Shown piece by piece: positions 51,101 through 61,500 of a stretch of 64,000 nucleotides of DNA. Under the pieces are notes generated by a model that was not told the DNA's origin, did not search any database, and worked only from the letters and a program-made list of their open reading frames with translations. The position numbers and the translations under genes were made by a program. Position 1 is the first letter of the stretch. Each line of letters starts with the position of its first letter. The DNA comes from Acholoe squamosa (taxonomy: Eukaryota; Annelida; Polychaeta; Phyllodocida; Polynoidae), in NCBI GenBank assembly GCA_949317995.1, contig OX439041.1, forward strand, positions 2,854,501 through 2,918,500. The letters are read 5' to 3'.

Positions 51101-54100
51101 AGTTAGGAGATACTTATAGAAGCAGCCAGAGTTAGGGGCTGCCTTATAGAAGCAGCCAGAGTTAGGGGATACTTATAGAAGCAGCCAGAGTTAGGGGCTT
51201 CCTTATAGAAGCAGCCAGAGTTAGGGGATACTTATAGAAGCAGCCAGAGTTAGGGGCTGCCTTATAGAAGCAGCCAGAGTTAGGGGATACTTATAGAAAC
51301 AGCCAGAATTAGGGGATACTTATAGAAGCAGCCAGAGTTAGGGGATACTTATTGAAGCAGCCAGAGTTAGGGGCTGTCTTATTGAAGCAGCCAGAGTTAG
51401 GGAATACTTATAGAAACAGCCAGAATTAGGGGATACTTATAGAAGCAGTCAGATTTAAGGGATGCCTTATTGAAGCAGCCAGAGTTACAGGCTGTCTTAT
51501 AGAAGCAGCCAGAGTTAGGGGCAGCCTTATAGAAGCAGCCAGAATTAGGGGATACTTATAGAAGCAGTCAGATTTAAGGGATGCCTTATTGAAGCAGCCA
51601 GAGTTACAGGCTGTCTTATAGAAGCAGCCAGAGTTAGGGGCAGCCTTATAGAAGCAGCCAGAGTTAGGGGATACTTATAGAAGCAGCCAGAGTTAGGGGC
51701 TGTCTTATAGAAGCAGCCAGAGTTAGGGAATACTTATAGAAACAGCCAGAGTTTGGGGCTGTCTTATAGAAGCAGCCGGAGTTAAGGGATGCCTTATTGA
51801 AGCAGCCAGAGTTAGAGGCTGTCTTATAGAAGCAGCCAGAGTTAGGGGATACTTATAGAAGCTGCCAGAGTTAGGGGCTGCCTTATTCAAGCAGCTAGAG
51901 TTAGGGGATACTTATAGAAGCAGTCAGAGTTAGGGGCTGCCTTATAGAAGCAGCCAGAGTTAGGGGATACTTATAGAAGCAGCCAGAGTTAGGGGATACT
52001 TATTGAAGCAGCCAGCATTAGGGGATGCCTTATAGAAGCAACCAGAAATAGGGGCTGCGTTATAGAAGCAGTCAGAGTTAGGGGATGCCTTATTGAAGCA
52101 GCCAGAGTTAGGGGATACTTATAAAAGCAGCCAGAGTTAGGGGATGCCTTATAGAGGCAGCCAGAGTTAGGGGCTGCTTATAGAATCAGCCAGAGTTAGG
52201 GGATACTTATTGAAGCAGCCAGAGTTAGAGGATACTTATAGAAACAGCCATAGTTAGGGGATACTTATAGAAGCAGCCAGAGTTAGGGGATACTTATAGA
52301 TGCAGCCAGAGTTAGGGGATACTTATTGAAGTAGCCAGAGTTAGGGGATACCTTATAGAAGCAGCCAGAGTTAGGGGCTGTCTTATAGAAGCAGCCAGAG
52401 TTAGGGGATACCTTATAGAAGCAGCCAGAGTTAGGGGATACTTATAGAAGCAGCCAGAGTTAGGGGCTGTCTTATAGAAGCAGCCAGAGTTAGGGGATAC
52501 TTATAGAAACAGCCAGAATTAGGGGATACTTATAGAAGCAGCCAGAGTTAGGGGTTGTCTTATAGAAGCAGCCAGAGTTCGGGGCTGTCTTATAGAAGCA
52601 GCCAGAGTTAGGGGCTGTCTTATAGAAGCAGCCAGAGTTAGGGGATACTTATAGAAGCAGCCAGAGTTAGGGGCTGCCTTCTAGAAGCAGTCAGAGTTAG
52701 GGGCTGCCTTCTAGAAGCAGCCAGAGTTAGGGGATACTTATAGATGCAGCCAGAGTTAGGGGCTGTCTTATAGAAGCAGCCAGAGTTAGGGGATACTTAT
52801 TGAAGCAGCCAGCATTAGGGGATGCCTTATAGAAGCAGTCAGAGTTGGGGGATACTTATAGATGCAGCCAGAGTTAGGGGCTGTCTTATAGAAGCAGCCA
52901 GAGTTAGGGGATACTTATTGAAGCAGCCAGCATTAGGGGATGCCTTATAGAAGCAACCAGAGATAGGGGCTGCCTTATAGAAGCAGTCAGAGTTAGGGGA
53001 TGCCTTGTTGAAGCAGCCAGAGTTAGGGGATACTTATAAAAGCAGCCAGAGTTAGGGGATGCCTTATAGAGGCAGTCAGAGTTAGGGGCTGCCTTATAGA
53101 AGCAGCCAGAGTTAGGGGATACTTATAGAAGCAGCCAGAGTTAGGGGCTGTCTTATAGAAGCAGCCAGAGTTAGGGAATACTTATAGAAGCAGCCAGAGT
53201 TAGGGGATACTTATAGATGCAGCCAGAGTTAGGGGATACTTATTGAAGTAGCCAGAGTTAGGGGATACTTATAGAAGCAGCCAGAGTTAAGGGATGCCTT
53301 ATTGAAGCAGCCAGAGTTAGAGGCTGTCTTATAGAAGCAGCCAGAGTTAGGGGCTGCCTTATAGAAGCAGCCAGAGTTAGGGGATACTTATAGAAGCAGT
53401 CAGAGTTAGGGGCTGCCTTATAGAAGCAGCCAGAGTTAGGGGATACTTATAGAAGCAGCCAGAGTTAGGGGCTGCCTTATAGAAGCAGTCAGAGTTAGGG
53501 GCTGCCTTATAGAAGCAGTCAGAGTTGGGGGATACTTATAGATGCAGCCAGAGTTAGGGGCTGTCTTATAGAAGCAGCCAGAGTTCGGGGATACTTATTG
53601 AAGCAGCCAGCATTAGGGGATGCCTTATAGAAGCAACCAGAGATAGGGGCTGCCTTATAGAAGCAGTCAGAGTTAGGGGATGCCTTGTTGAAGCAGCCAG
53701 AGTTAGGGGATACTTATAAAACCAGCCAGAGTTAGGGGATGCCTTATAGAGGCAGTCAGAGTTAGGGGCTGCCTTATAGAAGCAGCCAGAGTTAGGGGAT
53801 ACTTATAGAAGCAGCCAGAGTTAGGGGCTGTCTTATAGAAGCAGCCAGAGTTAGGGAATACTTATAGAAGCAGCCAGAGTTAGGGGATACTTATAGATGC
53901 AGCCAGAGTTAGGGGATACTTATTGAAGTAGCCAGAGTTAGGGGATACTTATAGAAGCAGCCAGAGTTAAGGGATGCCTTATTGAAGCAGCCAGAGTTAG
54001 AGGCTGTCTTATAGAAGCAGCCAGAGTTAGGGGCTGCCTTATAGAAGCAGCCAGAGTTAGGGGATGCCTTATAGAGGCAGTCAGAGTTAGGGGCTGCCTT

Positions 54101-55363
54101 ATAGAAGCAGCCAGAGTTAGGGGATACTTATAGAAACAGCCAGAATTAGGGGATACTTATAGAAGCAGCCAGAGTTAGGGGATACTTATAGAAGCAGTCA
54201 GAGTTAGGGGCTGCCTTATAGAAGCAGCCAGAGTTAGGGGATACTTATTGAAACAGCCAGAATTAGGGGATACTTATAGAAGCAGCCAGAGTTAGGGGAT
54301 ACTTATAGATGCAGCCAGAGTTAGGGGATGTCTTATTGAAGCAGCCAGAGTTAGGGGATACTTATAGATGCAGCCAGAGTTAGGGGATACTTATAGAAGC
54401 AGCCAGAGTTAGGGGATACTTATAGAAGCAGCCAGAGTTAGGGGATACTTATTGAAGCAGCCAGAGTTAGGGGCTGTCTTATTGAAGCAGCCAGAGTTAG
54501 GGAATACTTATAGAAACAGCCAGAATTAGGGGATACTTATAGAAGCAGTCAGATTTAAGGGATGCCTTATTGAAGCAGCCAGAGTTACAGGCTGTCTTAT
54601 AGAAGCAGCCAGAGTTAGGGGCAGCCTTATAGAAGCAGCCAGAATTAGGGGATACTTATAGAAGCAGTCAGATTTAAGGGATGCCTTATTGAAGCAGCCA
54701 GAGTTACAGGCTGTCTTACAGAAGCAGCCAGAGTTAGGGGCAGCCTTATAGAAGCAGCCAGAGTTAGGGGATACTTATAGAAGCAGCCAGAGTTAGGGGC
54801 TGTCTTATAGAAGCAGCCAGAGTTAGGGAATACTTATAGAAACAGCCAGAGTTAGGGCTGTCTTATAGAAGCAGCCGGAGTTAAGGGATGCCTTATTGAA
54901 GCAGCCAGAGTTAGAGGCTGTCTTATAGAAGCAGCCAGAGTTAGGGGATACTTATAGAAGCTGCCAGAGTTAGGGGCTGCCTTATTCAAGCAGCTAGAGT
55001 TAGGGGATACTTATAGAAGCAGTCAGAGTTAGGGGCTGCCTTATAGAAGCAGCCAGAGTTAGGGGATACTTATAGAAGCAGCCAGAGTTAGGGGCTGCCT
55101 TATAGAAGCAGCCAGAGTTAGAGGCTGACTTATAGAAGCAGCCAGAGTTAGGGGATACTTATAGAAGCAGCCAGAGTTAGGGGATCCTTATAGATGCAGC
55201 CAGAGTTAGGGGCTGTCTTATTGAAGCAGCCAGAGTTAGGGGATACTTATAGAAACAGCCAGAATTAGGGGATACTTATAGAAGCAGCCAGAGTTAGGGG
55301 ATACTTATAGATGCAGCCAGAGTTAGGGGCTGTCTTATTGAAGCAGCCAGAGTTAGGGAATAC
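48140..55363. repeat. 7.2 kb array of 29/30-bp units
   Basis: About 245 copies of a unit CTTATAGAAGCAGCCAGAGT + TAGGGGATA (29 bp) or + TAGGGGCTGC (30 bp). Nearly every unit holds GTTAGGGG. Blocks of hundreds of bases are repeated almost exactly, for example around 50170-50640 versus 52990-53460, and 51540-51960 versus 54630-55060. This shows higher-order amplification. It ends abruptly in GGGAATAC where the LTR element starts. Confidence 0.97.
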
Positions 55364-55781
55364 TGTAGGGGTATGGTATTTTACACTTTAACGTTCATGC
55401 ACCCGTGAGACTCAGACCTAGGTCCTTCGGGTGTGGTGGGGGAATCCGGATGGCAGGTGGCAGCACCTGCCTCTGGGTTCGTATCCACTACACCAGGGGG
55501 CCTACCACTCGTCCGCCACACGTCACGTGGCCGGTCTGAGTTTCGCGGGCTTTTCCCCTATATAAGGCTGGTCCTAGCCCTAGGTTCCTCAGTAGTGGTT
55601 TACCCACTGCTCAACCAGGTTGTTACCCGAAAGGGTAACCGAATGCACTAGCAGCATGTAGTCCTCTGAGGCTGTGATCGTATGTAACGCAAGCTCTGAA
55701 ATAAAAGCTCGGTTGCCTACCCGGAAACTTTTCTCTCTCTTCGTTATGATTTAATCTAACTTAACGAGACGAACCACTACA
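55364..55781 (+). repeat. 5' LTR of a Ty3/gypsy element
   Basis: Begins TGTAGGGG and ends CCACTACA, giving TGTAG...CTACA inverted ends, and is followed at once by the primer-binding site. It contains a TATA box (TATATAAGG, 55559) and AATAAA (55700-55705) in the expected order. Length 418 bp. The partner LTR lies beyond the right edge, so the limits rest on these signals. The presumed target duplication (AATAC or similar) cannot be checked. Confidence 0.85.
55559..55567 (+). promoter_or_regulatory. LTR TATA box
   Basis: CCCCTATATAAGGCTGG, about 140 bp upstream of the LTR polyadenylation signal, the normal U3/R layout. Confidence 0.75.
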
Positions 55782-55782
55782 C

Positions 55783-55797
55783 TGGTGCCGTGACCAG
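55783..55797 (+). promoter_or_regulatory. Primer-binding site
   Basis: TGGTGCCGTGACCAG starts 1 base after the LTR. Its first 12 bases fit the complement of the 3' end of animal tRNA-His (…GTCACGGCA-CCA) as I recall it; the last three differ. The primer assignment is inference. Confidence 0.7.
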
Positions 55798-55808
55798 TTG
55801 GTCTTTGG

Positions 55809-55814
55809 GTAAGC
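55809..55814 (+). promoter_or_regulatory. Possible 5' splice site in the leader
   Basis: TTTGG|GTAAGC lies between the primer-binding site and the gag ATG, where retroviruses keep the major splice donor. It pairs logically with the acceptor at 63340 before the third frame. Confidence 0.45.
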
Positions 55815-55824
55815 GCAGTCAGAA

Positions 55825-58566
55825 ATGACTGAGCTGAGCCCAGTTAGGGGAAATGGCTCAAATCGTGAGCTAGACTCCCCGATGGAGGATGGTGAAATCA
55901 AGTCACCACCCCAAGGTACGGAGTGGAGGGATCCACTAGAACACTACCCTGATGGGTTAGAAGATGTAAGAAGAAACTTACATCATGAACTGGATGAATT
56001 TGGAGACTCCTTATTCATGCCAGGAGGTACTTCGAAACCTGCACCAATGCATAAAAGTACTGCTCAATTTGGTAAATTACCATTTGAGGTACCAAAGCCT
56101 AGTGCAGGTATGTTTGAAACTCCATACAGTTCTCGAATTAAACACCAAAAATGTGGATTCGAAAAGAACAAAATGGACGAGCTTGAAGACATGAGAGCTG
56201 AATACGAGAAGATCCAGAAGGATCTTATTACACTGACCGGAACCCGAGACAAGATTCTGACTGAAAACAAACAGTTGATATCGGAACGTCTCGATTACGA
56301 TCAGAGTTGTAGACGCCAACAACAATTGTTGTTGGATCAGATGGAGAAAGAAAAGCAAGATTTTCAACTCCAGCACGAACAGTATCGTGATGCACTATAT
56401 ACGGCGGATCTGGAATACAGAGCCTCGTATGATGAGTTGAATAGAACTAAACAAGAGTTAAATTCAACTCAATCGGCCTACGGCAAGTATCAAGAAGAGC
56501 TGAAGAAAATAGAATCAGCCTTCAAAGATGCTCGGGAAACGTACCAAAAACAGACCGATGAGCATGAAAAACTCAAAGATCAATTGATACGCGAATCCAC
56601 AGATTTGGCTGTTAAACAGACTAAAATGATGGATGATTATTCCGAACTGGAGGCTAAAGCTATCCAGATGTCAAAGTATCTAGAAGATACTGGTCGTGCA
56701 GTAGGCACTCTTGAATCAGACTTCACTGTTTCAGGAATTGCCCTAAACACGACAAGTAACCAGATGTTCTCTTTGAGGGGCAATGACGGGGTAACAGAGA
56801 CAACTGTACCTCGTTATGAAGGAGTAAAGAGTCATCAGGTTAGATTTACAGATAATACCTCTATACCTCTTGGTCTAGGTACGGGAAATAAAGGGGATAA
56901 TTCTGCGAGTGGAGCTAAACAAAGCCGCTCGGCAGGAAGCTCCACCTTTGACGGCGGATGGCCACAACAGTCACCTTTAGGGGGACCAAATGGCCCGTAT
57001 GCCCAGTATGGATGGAATCAGTCCCAAACAGGAACGAATCCGTCCAATGGTAACACCCGGAACACGTCCGGAGGAACAACCGGACGAGCACCCGGAGGTT
57101 CCAGTACAGCTGGGGGGCAATCCGGATGTGATCAAGGATCCGGACCCTCAAGCGATCGTTCCAGGAGCAGACCCTCTGCCAGTGGGACTGGTTTCAATAA
57201 TGGAAATCAGTCATATGGAACAGGAGGAAACACTAATCCCAATAGTGGTTTCTTTAGCTTTGGTGGAAATACACAACCCACCAATGGTCCAGGGCCGGCT
57301 CCCCAAACCAGTGGATACACCTTTTCACAGGTGCCTCCATACGGAGCAGGGGGATCAGGAGGTGGAGGAGGACCACCATCCGGAGGCTTTGGAAGTACTT
57401 ATGGTACGAATCCTCCAAGGAAAAAGAGACTCAGTCGCCGAGTATCTCTTTCTCCAGGGTTACAAGCGCTGCATGATTCTAATGCAGCGATTGCTAACTT
57501 AGGTGTTGATTGTTACAATCAAGGTCTGGACGATACGGAGATCATGGAATGGAGTAAGGGTTTAACCCTTACTGGATCCACGAATCCGGCTCGTAGAGTA
57601 GCTAAGATACCTACCCCCTTTAATGCCAAGAACCCTTGGAAGGAGGAGTATCAAGGCTGCGCGGATGTCTTTAACTGCAATGGATGGGGTAAAGCGGAAG
57701 CTCTGCCTTATTTAGTATGCTGGTTAAAGGAAGGCGACGGAAAAGGAGCCGTGGAACAATGGAGAGATTCTCAAATAACAGGACTCTCAGCCCATATGAA
57801 GTATGATGAACTCATAGAGATTGCTTCATATTTATATGGGAATATAGTTGGAGAAGACCCTTGGCTGACGTTCACTAAAAGAACACAGAAGCCCAAGGAG
57901 TCTGCCAAAGTGTTCGGCTTAGAATGTCAACGACTGTTGCATAAAGCCAGACCTCAATGGAGACTAGATGATGAATGCTTCCTAGATGAGATGTTTAAAC
58001 AATTCATTGAAGGATTGCGGAATCAAGAACACAGGACAGTAGCCTGTGAAGCTTGGAAGAATGATGCCTCTTTGACAGATTTGTTCCAGTCCCTAGATCA
58101 TTATGATCGAAAGGCCCGTATCTTTGCCGGGAAGGTACCCCAACGGATGTCAGCAATGATAATCCCGGAGGGAATACCCGAAACCGATTCATCCGAATCA
58201 GGGGAACCTGACGAAGATGAAAACGTTGGGGCCATTGGCCAAGGGAACCCCCGGTACAACCGGAACTGGGGAAAGAAACCGGGTTACGTCAAGGAGAAAG
58301 TGATCACTTCTAAACCTCCTGTGACTCAACCCGATACCAAACCCACGACGGGTCCTTCTTTATCAGAGGACCTGGTTAACAATTTGGTAAAGAAGATTAC
58401 TGAAAATCTTAGGAGGCCTAAGCCTGATAGGACTGTTGTGACATGCTTCCGATGTCAGGAAACTGGGCATTATGCTGCCGAGTGTGAGGCAGATAAGCCA
58501 GTTTATAGAAACACTCGTTACCGGAGCAATCCGGGTAAGGAGGACTCAGTGAAGAAGGAAAACTGA
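55825..58566 (+). CDS. Gag polyprotein of the Ty3/gypsy element
   Basis: 913 residues, much longer than the usual 300-500 of Ty3/gypsy gag. Residues about 110-290 are a charged heptad-rich coiled coil, about 350-560 are Gly/Ser/Asn/Pro-rich and disordered, and about 570-770 look like the helical capsid region (containing DVFNCNGWGKAEALPYLVCW). Residues 874-887 form one zinc knuckle, CFRCQETGHYAAEC. It should assemble the particle and bind RNA. The ATG is the first after the primer-binding site. It ends TGA at 58564-58566, overlapping the pol frame by 28 bases in the -1 relation. Confidence 0.93.
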   Translation: MTELSPVRGNGSNRELDSPMEDGEIKSPPQGTEWRDPLEHYPDGLEDVRRNLHHELDEFGDSLFMPGGTSKPAPMHKSTAQFGKLPFEVPKPSAGMFETPYSSRIKHQKCGFEKNKMDELEDMRAEYEKIQKDLITLTGTRDKILTENKQLISERLDYDQSCRRQQQLLLDQMEKEKQDFQLQHEQYRDALYTADLEYRASYDELNRTKQELNSTQSAYGKYQEELKKIESAFKDARETYQKQTDEHEKLKDQLIRESTDLAVKQTKMMDDYSELEAKAIQMSKYLEDTGRAVGTLESDFTVSGIALNTTSNQMFSLRGNDGVTETTVPRYEGVKSHQVRFTDNTSIPLGLGTGNKGDNSASGAKQSRSAGSSTFDGGWPQQSPLGGPNGPYAQYGWNQSQTGTNPSNGNTRNTSGGTTGRAPGGSSTAGGQSGCDQGSGPSSDRSRSRPSASGTGFNNGNQSYGTGGNTNPNSGFFSFGGNTQPTNGPGPAPQTSGYTFSQVPPYGAGGSGGGGGPPSGGFGSTYGTNPPRKKRLSRRVSLSPGLQALHDSNAAIANLGVDCYNQGLDDTEIMEWSKGLTLTGSTNPARRVAKIPTPFNAKNPWKEEYQGCADVFNCNGWGKAEALPYLVCWLKEGDGKGAVEQWRDSQITGLSAHMKYDELIEIASYLYGNIVGEDPWLTFTKRTQKPKESAKVFGLECQRLLHKARPQWRLDDECFLDEMFKQFIEGLRNQEHRTVACEAWKNDASLTDLFQSLDHYDRKARIFAGKVPQRMSAMIIPEGIPETDSSESGEPDEDENVGAIGQGNPRYNRNWGKKPGYVKEKVITSKPPVTQPDTKPTTGPSLSEDLVNNLVKKITENLRRPKPDRTVVTCFRCQETGHYAAECEADKPVYRNTRYRSNPGKEDSVKKEN

Positions 58567-61500
58567 GAGGGGGTGTCCACAATGGCAACCGGATTACCCC
58601 CAGAGTGAGTGATTGCCATGACTGCCAGCCTATCGCAGCTTGCGGTACTGGCAAGAATCCTCTAGCGATTTCGCCCAGCAGTGAAGCTAAGGAGCCTGAT
58701 CAGTTCCTTACTCATGAGGCTGGGGAGACTGATAGTACACCAGGTGTCAAGAACCGGCAGAAGAACACAGAGGGGAAACCCGATATCAGTCCAGAGGGAG
58801 CGGCCAATGAGTTGGCCAGGGTGGGGTGTGCCCAGTTCCCCCCGGGTCATCCTTGTCTCGAATTCTTAAAGGGATGTGGATTTGACCTCGGCGCTAAGAC
58901 GGAACTTGCTAAGTATGCAAGTAGTCCTACCTACTTGAAAGGTAGGAGGTGGTACGCAGTTGTATCTGTGAGTGGTAGATCCGCTGAGTTTCTTGTCGAT
59001 ACGGGTGCTAGCCACTCCTGTATTGCTAAGAGATTCTACGATCTTTTGCCTACGAATCATGAAACTTTCACAACGGAAGGAAATGCTCGTACGGCCGACG
59101 GTAGCATGATACAAACGTTCGGTAGAACATGTATGAGGTTCAGTCTACAGGAAGATAAGGACTTCATCCTTACCCCTACTGTGGCGAACATCGCGGATGA
59201 TGGTATACTCGGTCTGGATTTTGCTGCATTATATGGAGCAAGGTTAGATTCCCAGAGGGGAATATTGGAAGTGAGAGACCCGTACCATCTCGAAGTACAA
59301 TGTGTACTTAGGCAAGTAAGCAGTGTAGCCAGTGTAGCCCAGACTGTTAAGATACCACCAGGCACAGCCTGTGATGTCTTATGTCGAGCGGACAGACAGT
59401 TTTCAGGAAAAACTGGAGTTGTAGAGCCAGACATGGCCATGTTGTCAAGTATCGGATTGGAATCCGCTGATGTTCTAGTAGCTAACGCTGCTTGGACGGT
59501 GGTTCCTATATCCAATACCGGTAACAAGACTGTCTATGTACAGAAGGATACGATCCTTGGATCGGTTGTCTTATCCGAATTGATAGAAGACTGTAAACAT
59601 GTTTCGGCACCCGGAGCCCCTTCCTCACCCGAAAGGAGCCCGGAACTAGACACTCTAGTAGCTGAAAGCCATGTAGAAAGTGATGAACAACGTGAAGCTC
59701 TAACTGACTTGTTGTACAAGTACCGTAAAGCTTTTGCAGCACCGAGTGAACAATTGGGGCGTACCGATAAAGTACTGCATACGATTGACACTGGTGAGAA
59801 TGAACCTTTTAAGATTCCTTATAGAAGACTCCCACTAGCCAAAAAAAAGGTAGCTGAGGAGGAGATAGCTAAAATGCTTGAACAGGATGTAATAATTCCA
59901 TCAACCAGTCCTTGGTCTAGCCCTGTGTGCATGGTGACCAAGAAAGATGGTAGCATCCGTTTCTGCATAGATTACCGGAAATTGAATGGTATGACCAAGA
60001 AGAATTCATATCCCTTACCACGGATCGATGAGACTATAGACTCCCTTGGAGGTAAGCAATGGTATTGCTCTCTAGACTTACAATCCGGGTACTGGCAAGT
60101 GGGTATGCATCCGAAAGATATGGAGAAGACGGCCTTTTCCAGTCATATTGGATTATTCCAGTATAATGTGATGCCGTTTGGATTGTGCAATGCACCGGCG
60201 ACATTTGAAGCCATGATGGAAACTTTATTAAGTGACCTTTTATGGAAGAAATGTCTCGTCTATCTAGACGATGTGATTGTCTTTGGAAAGACATACGAAG
60301 AATGCTTGGAAAATTTAGGTATGGTCCTGGAAAGGATCATAACTAATGGTTTGAAGCTGAAACCCAAGAAGTGCGATCTTTTCAAAAGATCTATTAATTA
60401 CTTGGGGCGAATAATCTCGAATGAAGGGATTAAAGCCGATCCGGAGAAACTGGATGCCGTGTCAAATTGGCAAGCACCCACGAATGCGAAAGAAGTTAGG
60501 TCCTTCCTCGGATTCTGTTCCTACTACCGGGACTTTATCCCAGGATATTCAAGGGTTGCCTTTCCTATCCAGAGTTTGTCCCACTGGACACCCGGGATCA
60601 GAAAGGAACGATTCCCTTGGGGACCCGAGCAAGACGAGGCCTTTATGAAAATAAAGGATTTGTTTGCTATCACACCTGTGTTGAGATACCCCACGGAGAA
60701 TGATCATTTCATTCTAGATACTGATGCTAGTAATGAAAGCATAGGAGCCGCCCTTTCTCAGGTCCAGGATGGGGTCGAAGTTCCTATAGCCTTCGCTAGT
60801 AACACGTTGAGTAAATCTCAAAGAAACTATTGTACCACTAAACGTGAGTTGTTGGCTGTGGTGGTCTATACGAAGAAGTTCAAGCACTTTTTGTGGGGGA
60901 GTGATTTCACTCTACGGACTGATCACTCTTCCCTCAGATGGTTATTGAACTTCAAAGATGCAGAGGGGATGATAGGTCGCTGGTTAGCGCACCTATCCGA
61001 ATTCGGTCTAAATCACAGCCAGATTGAACACCGAGCCGGGGCAAAGCATTTGAATGCAGATGCTTTGTCTAGAATCCCAGTGAGGAAATGTGCAAATGCT
61101 GAGTGCACTGATTGTGGAGCACACAATGCTGTGTTGGCAGGGGTTCGAGTTCCATTCGAAACCCATCCGGAACATGTCTTGAATTGGTCCTTGGAGACCA
61201 TCAGGCAGTTCCAGAAGTCTGATGCAGTCACATCACGTTTGATTAAATTCCTTAATCAGGGTATCTGTCCCCCAAGACCCGTAGTGTCATTGGAGAACAG
61301 AGAGATGAGACGATTCTTAGCTCAATGGGCCGAGCTAAAAGTCCGGGATGGTATTCTGTTTCGATGGAAGAACCATTCTAATAGGAACAAAACCTTGCAA
61401 GTTGTCATACCTAGTGCTATGCGACGAGATATTATGTATTTCTGTCATGGACATAGAACTAGTGGGCACTTTGGAAAGAAAAGGTCTCTAGAACGTCTGA

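Noticed and set aside
48140..55363. CRISPR-like array of 29/30-bp direct repeats
   Set aside because: Units abut with no unique spacers, and the surroundings are clearly animal genomic DNA.
55433..55651. 72-codon frame within the 5' LTR
   Set aside because: It spans the LTR TATA box and has no domain.
56990..57502. 170-codon second frame inside the Ty3/gypsy gag
   Set aside because: It lies in the low-complexity Gly/Ser/Asn part of gag; the gag frame is clearly the coding one.
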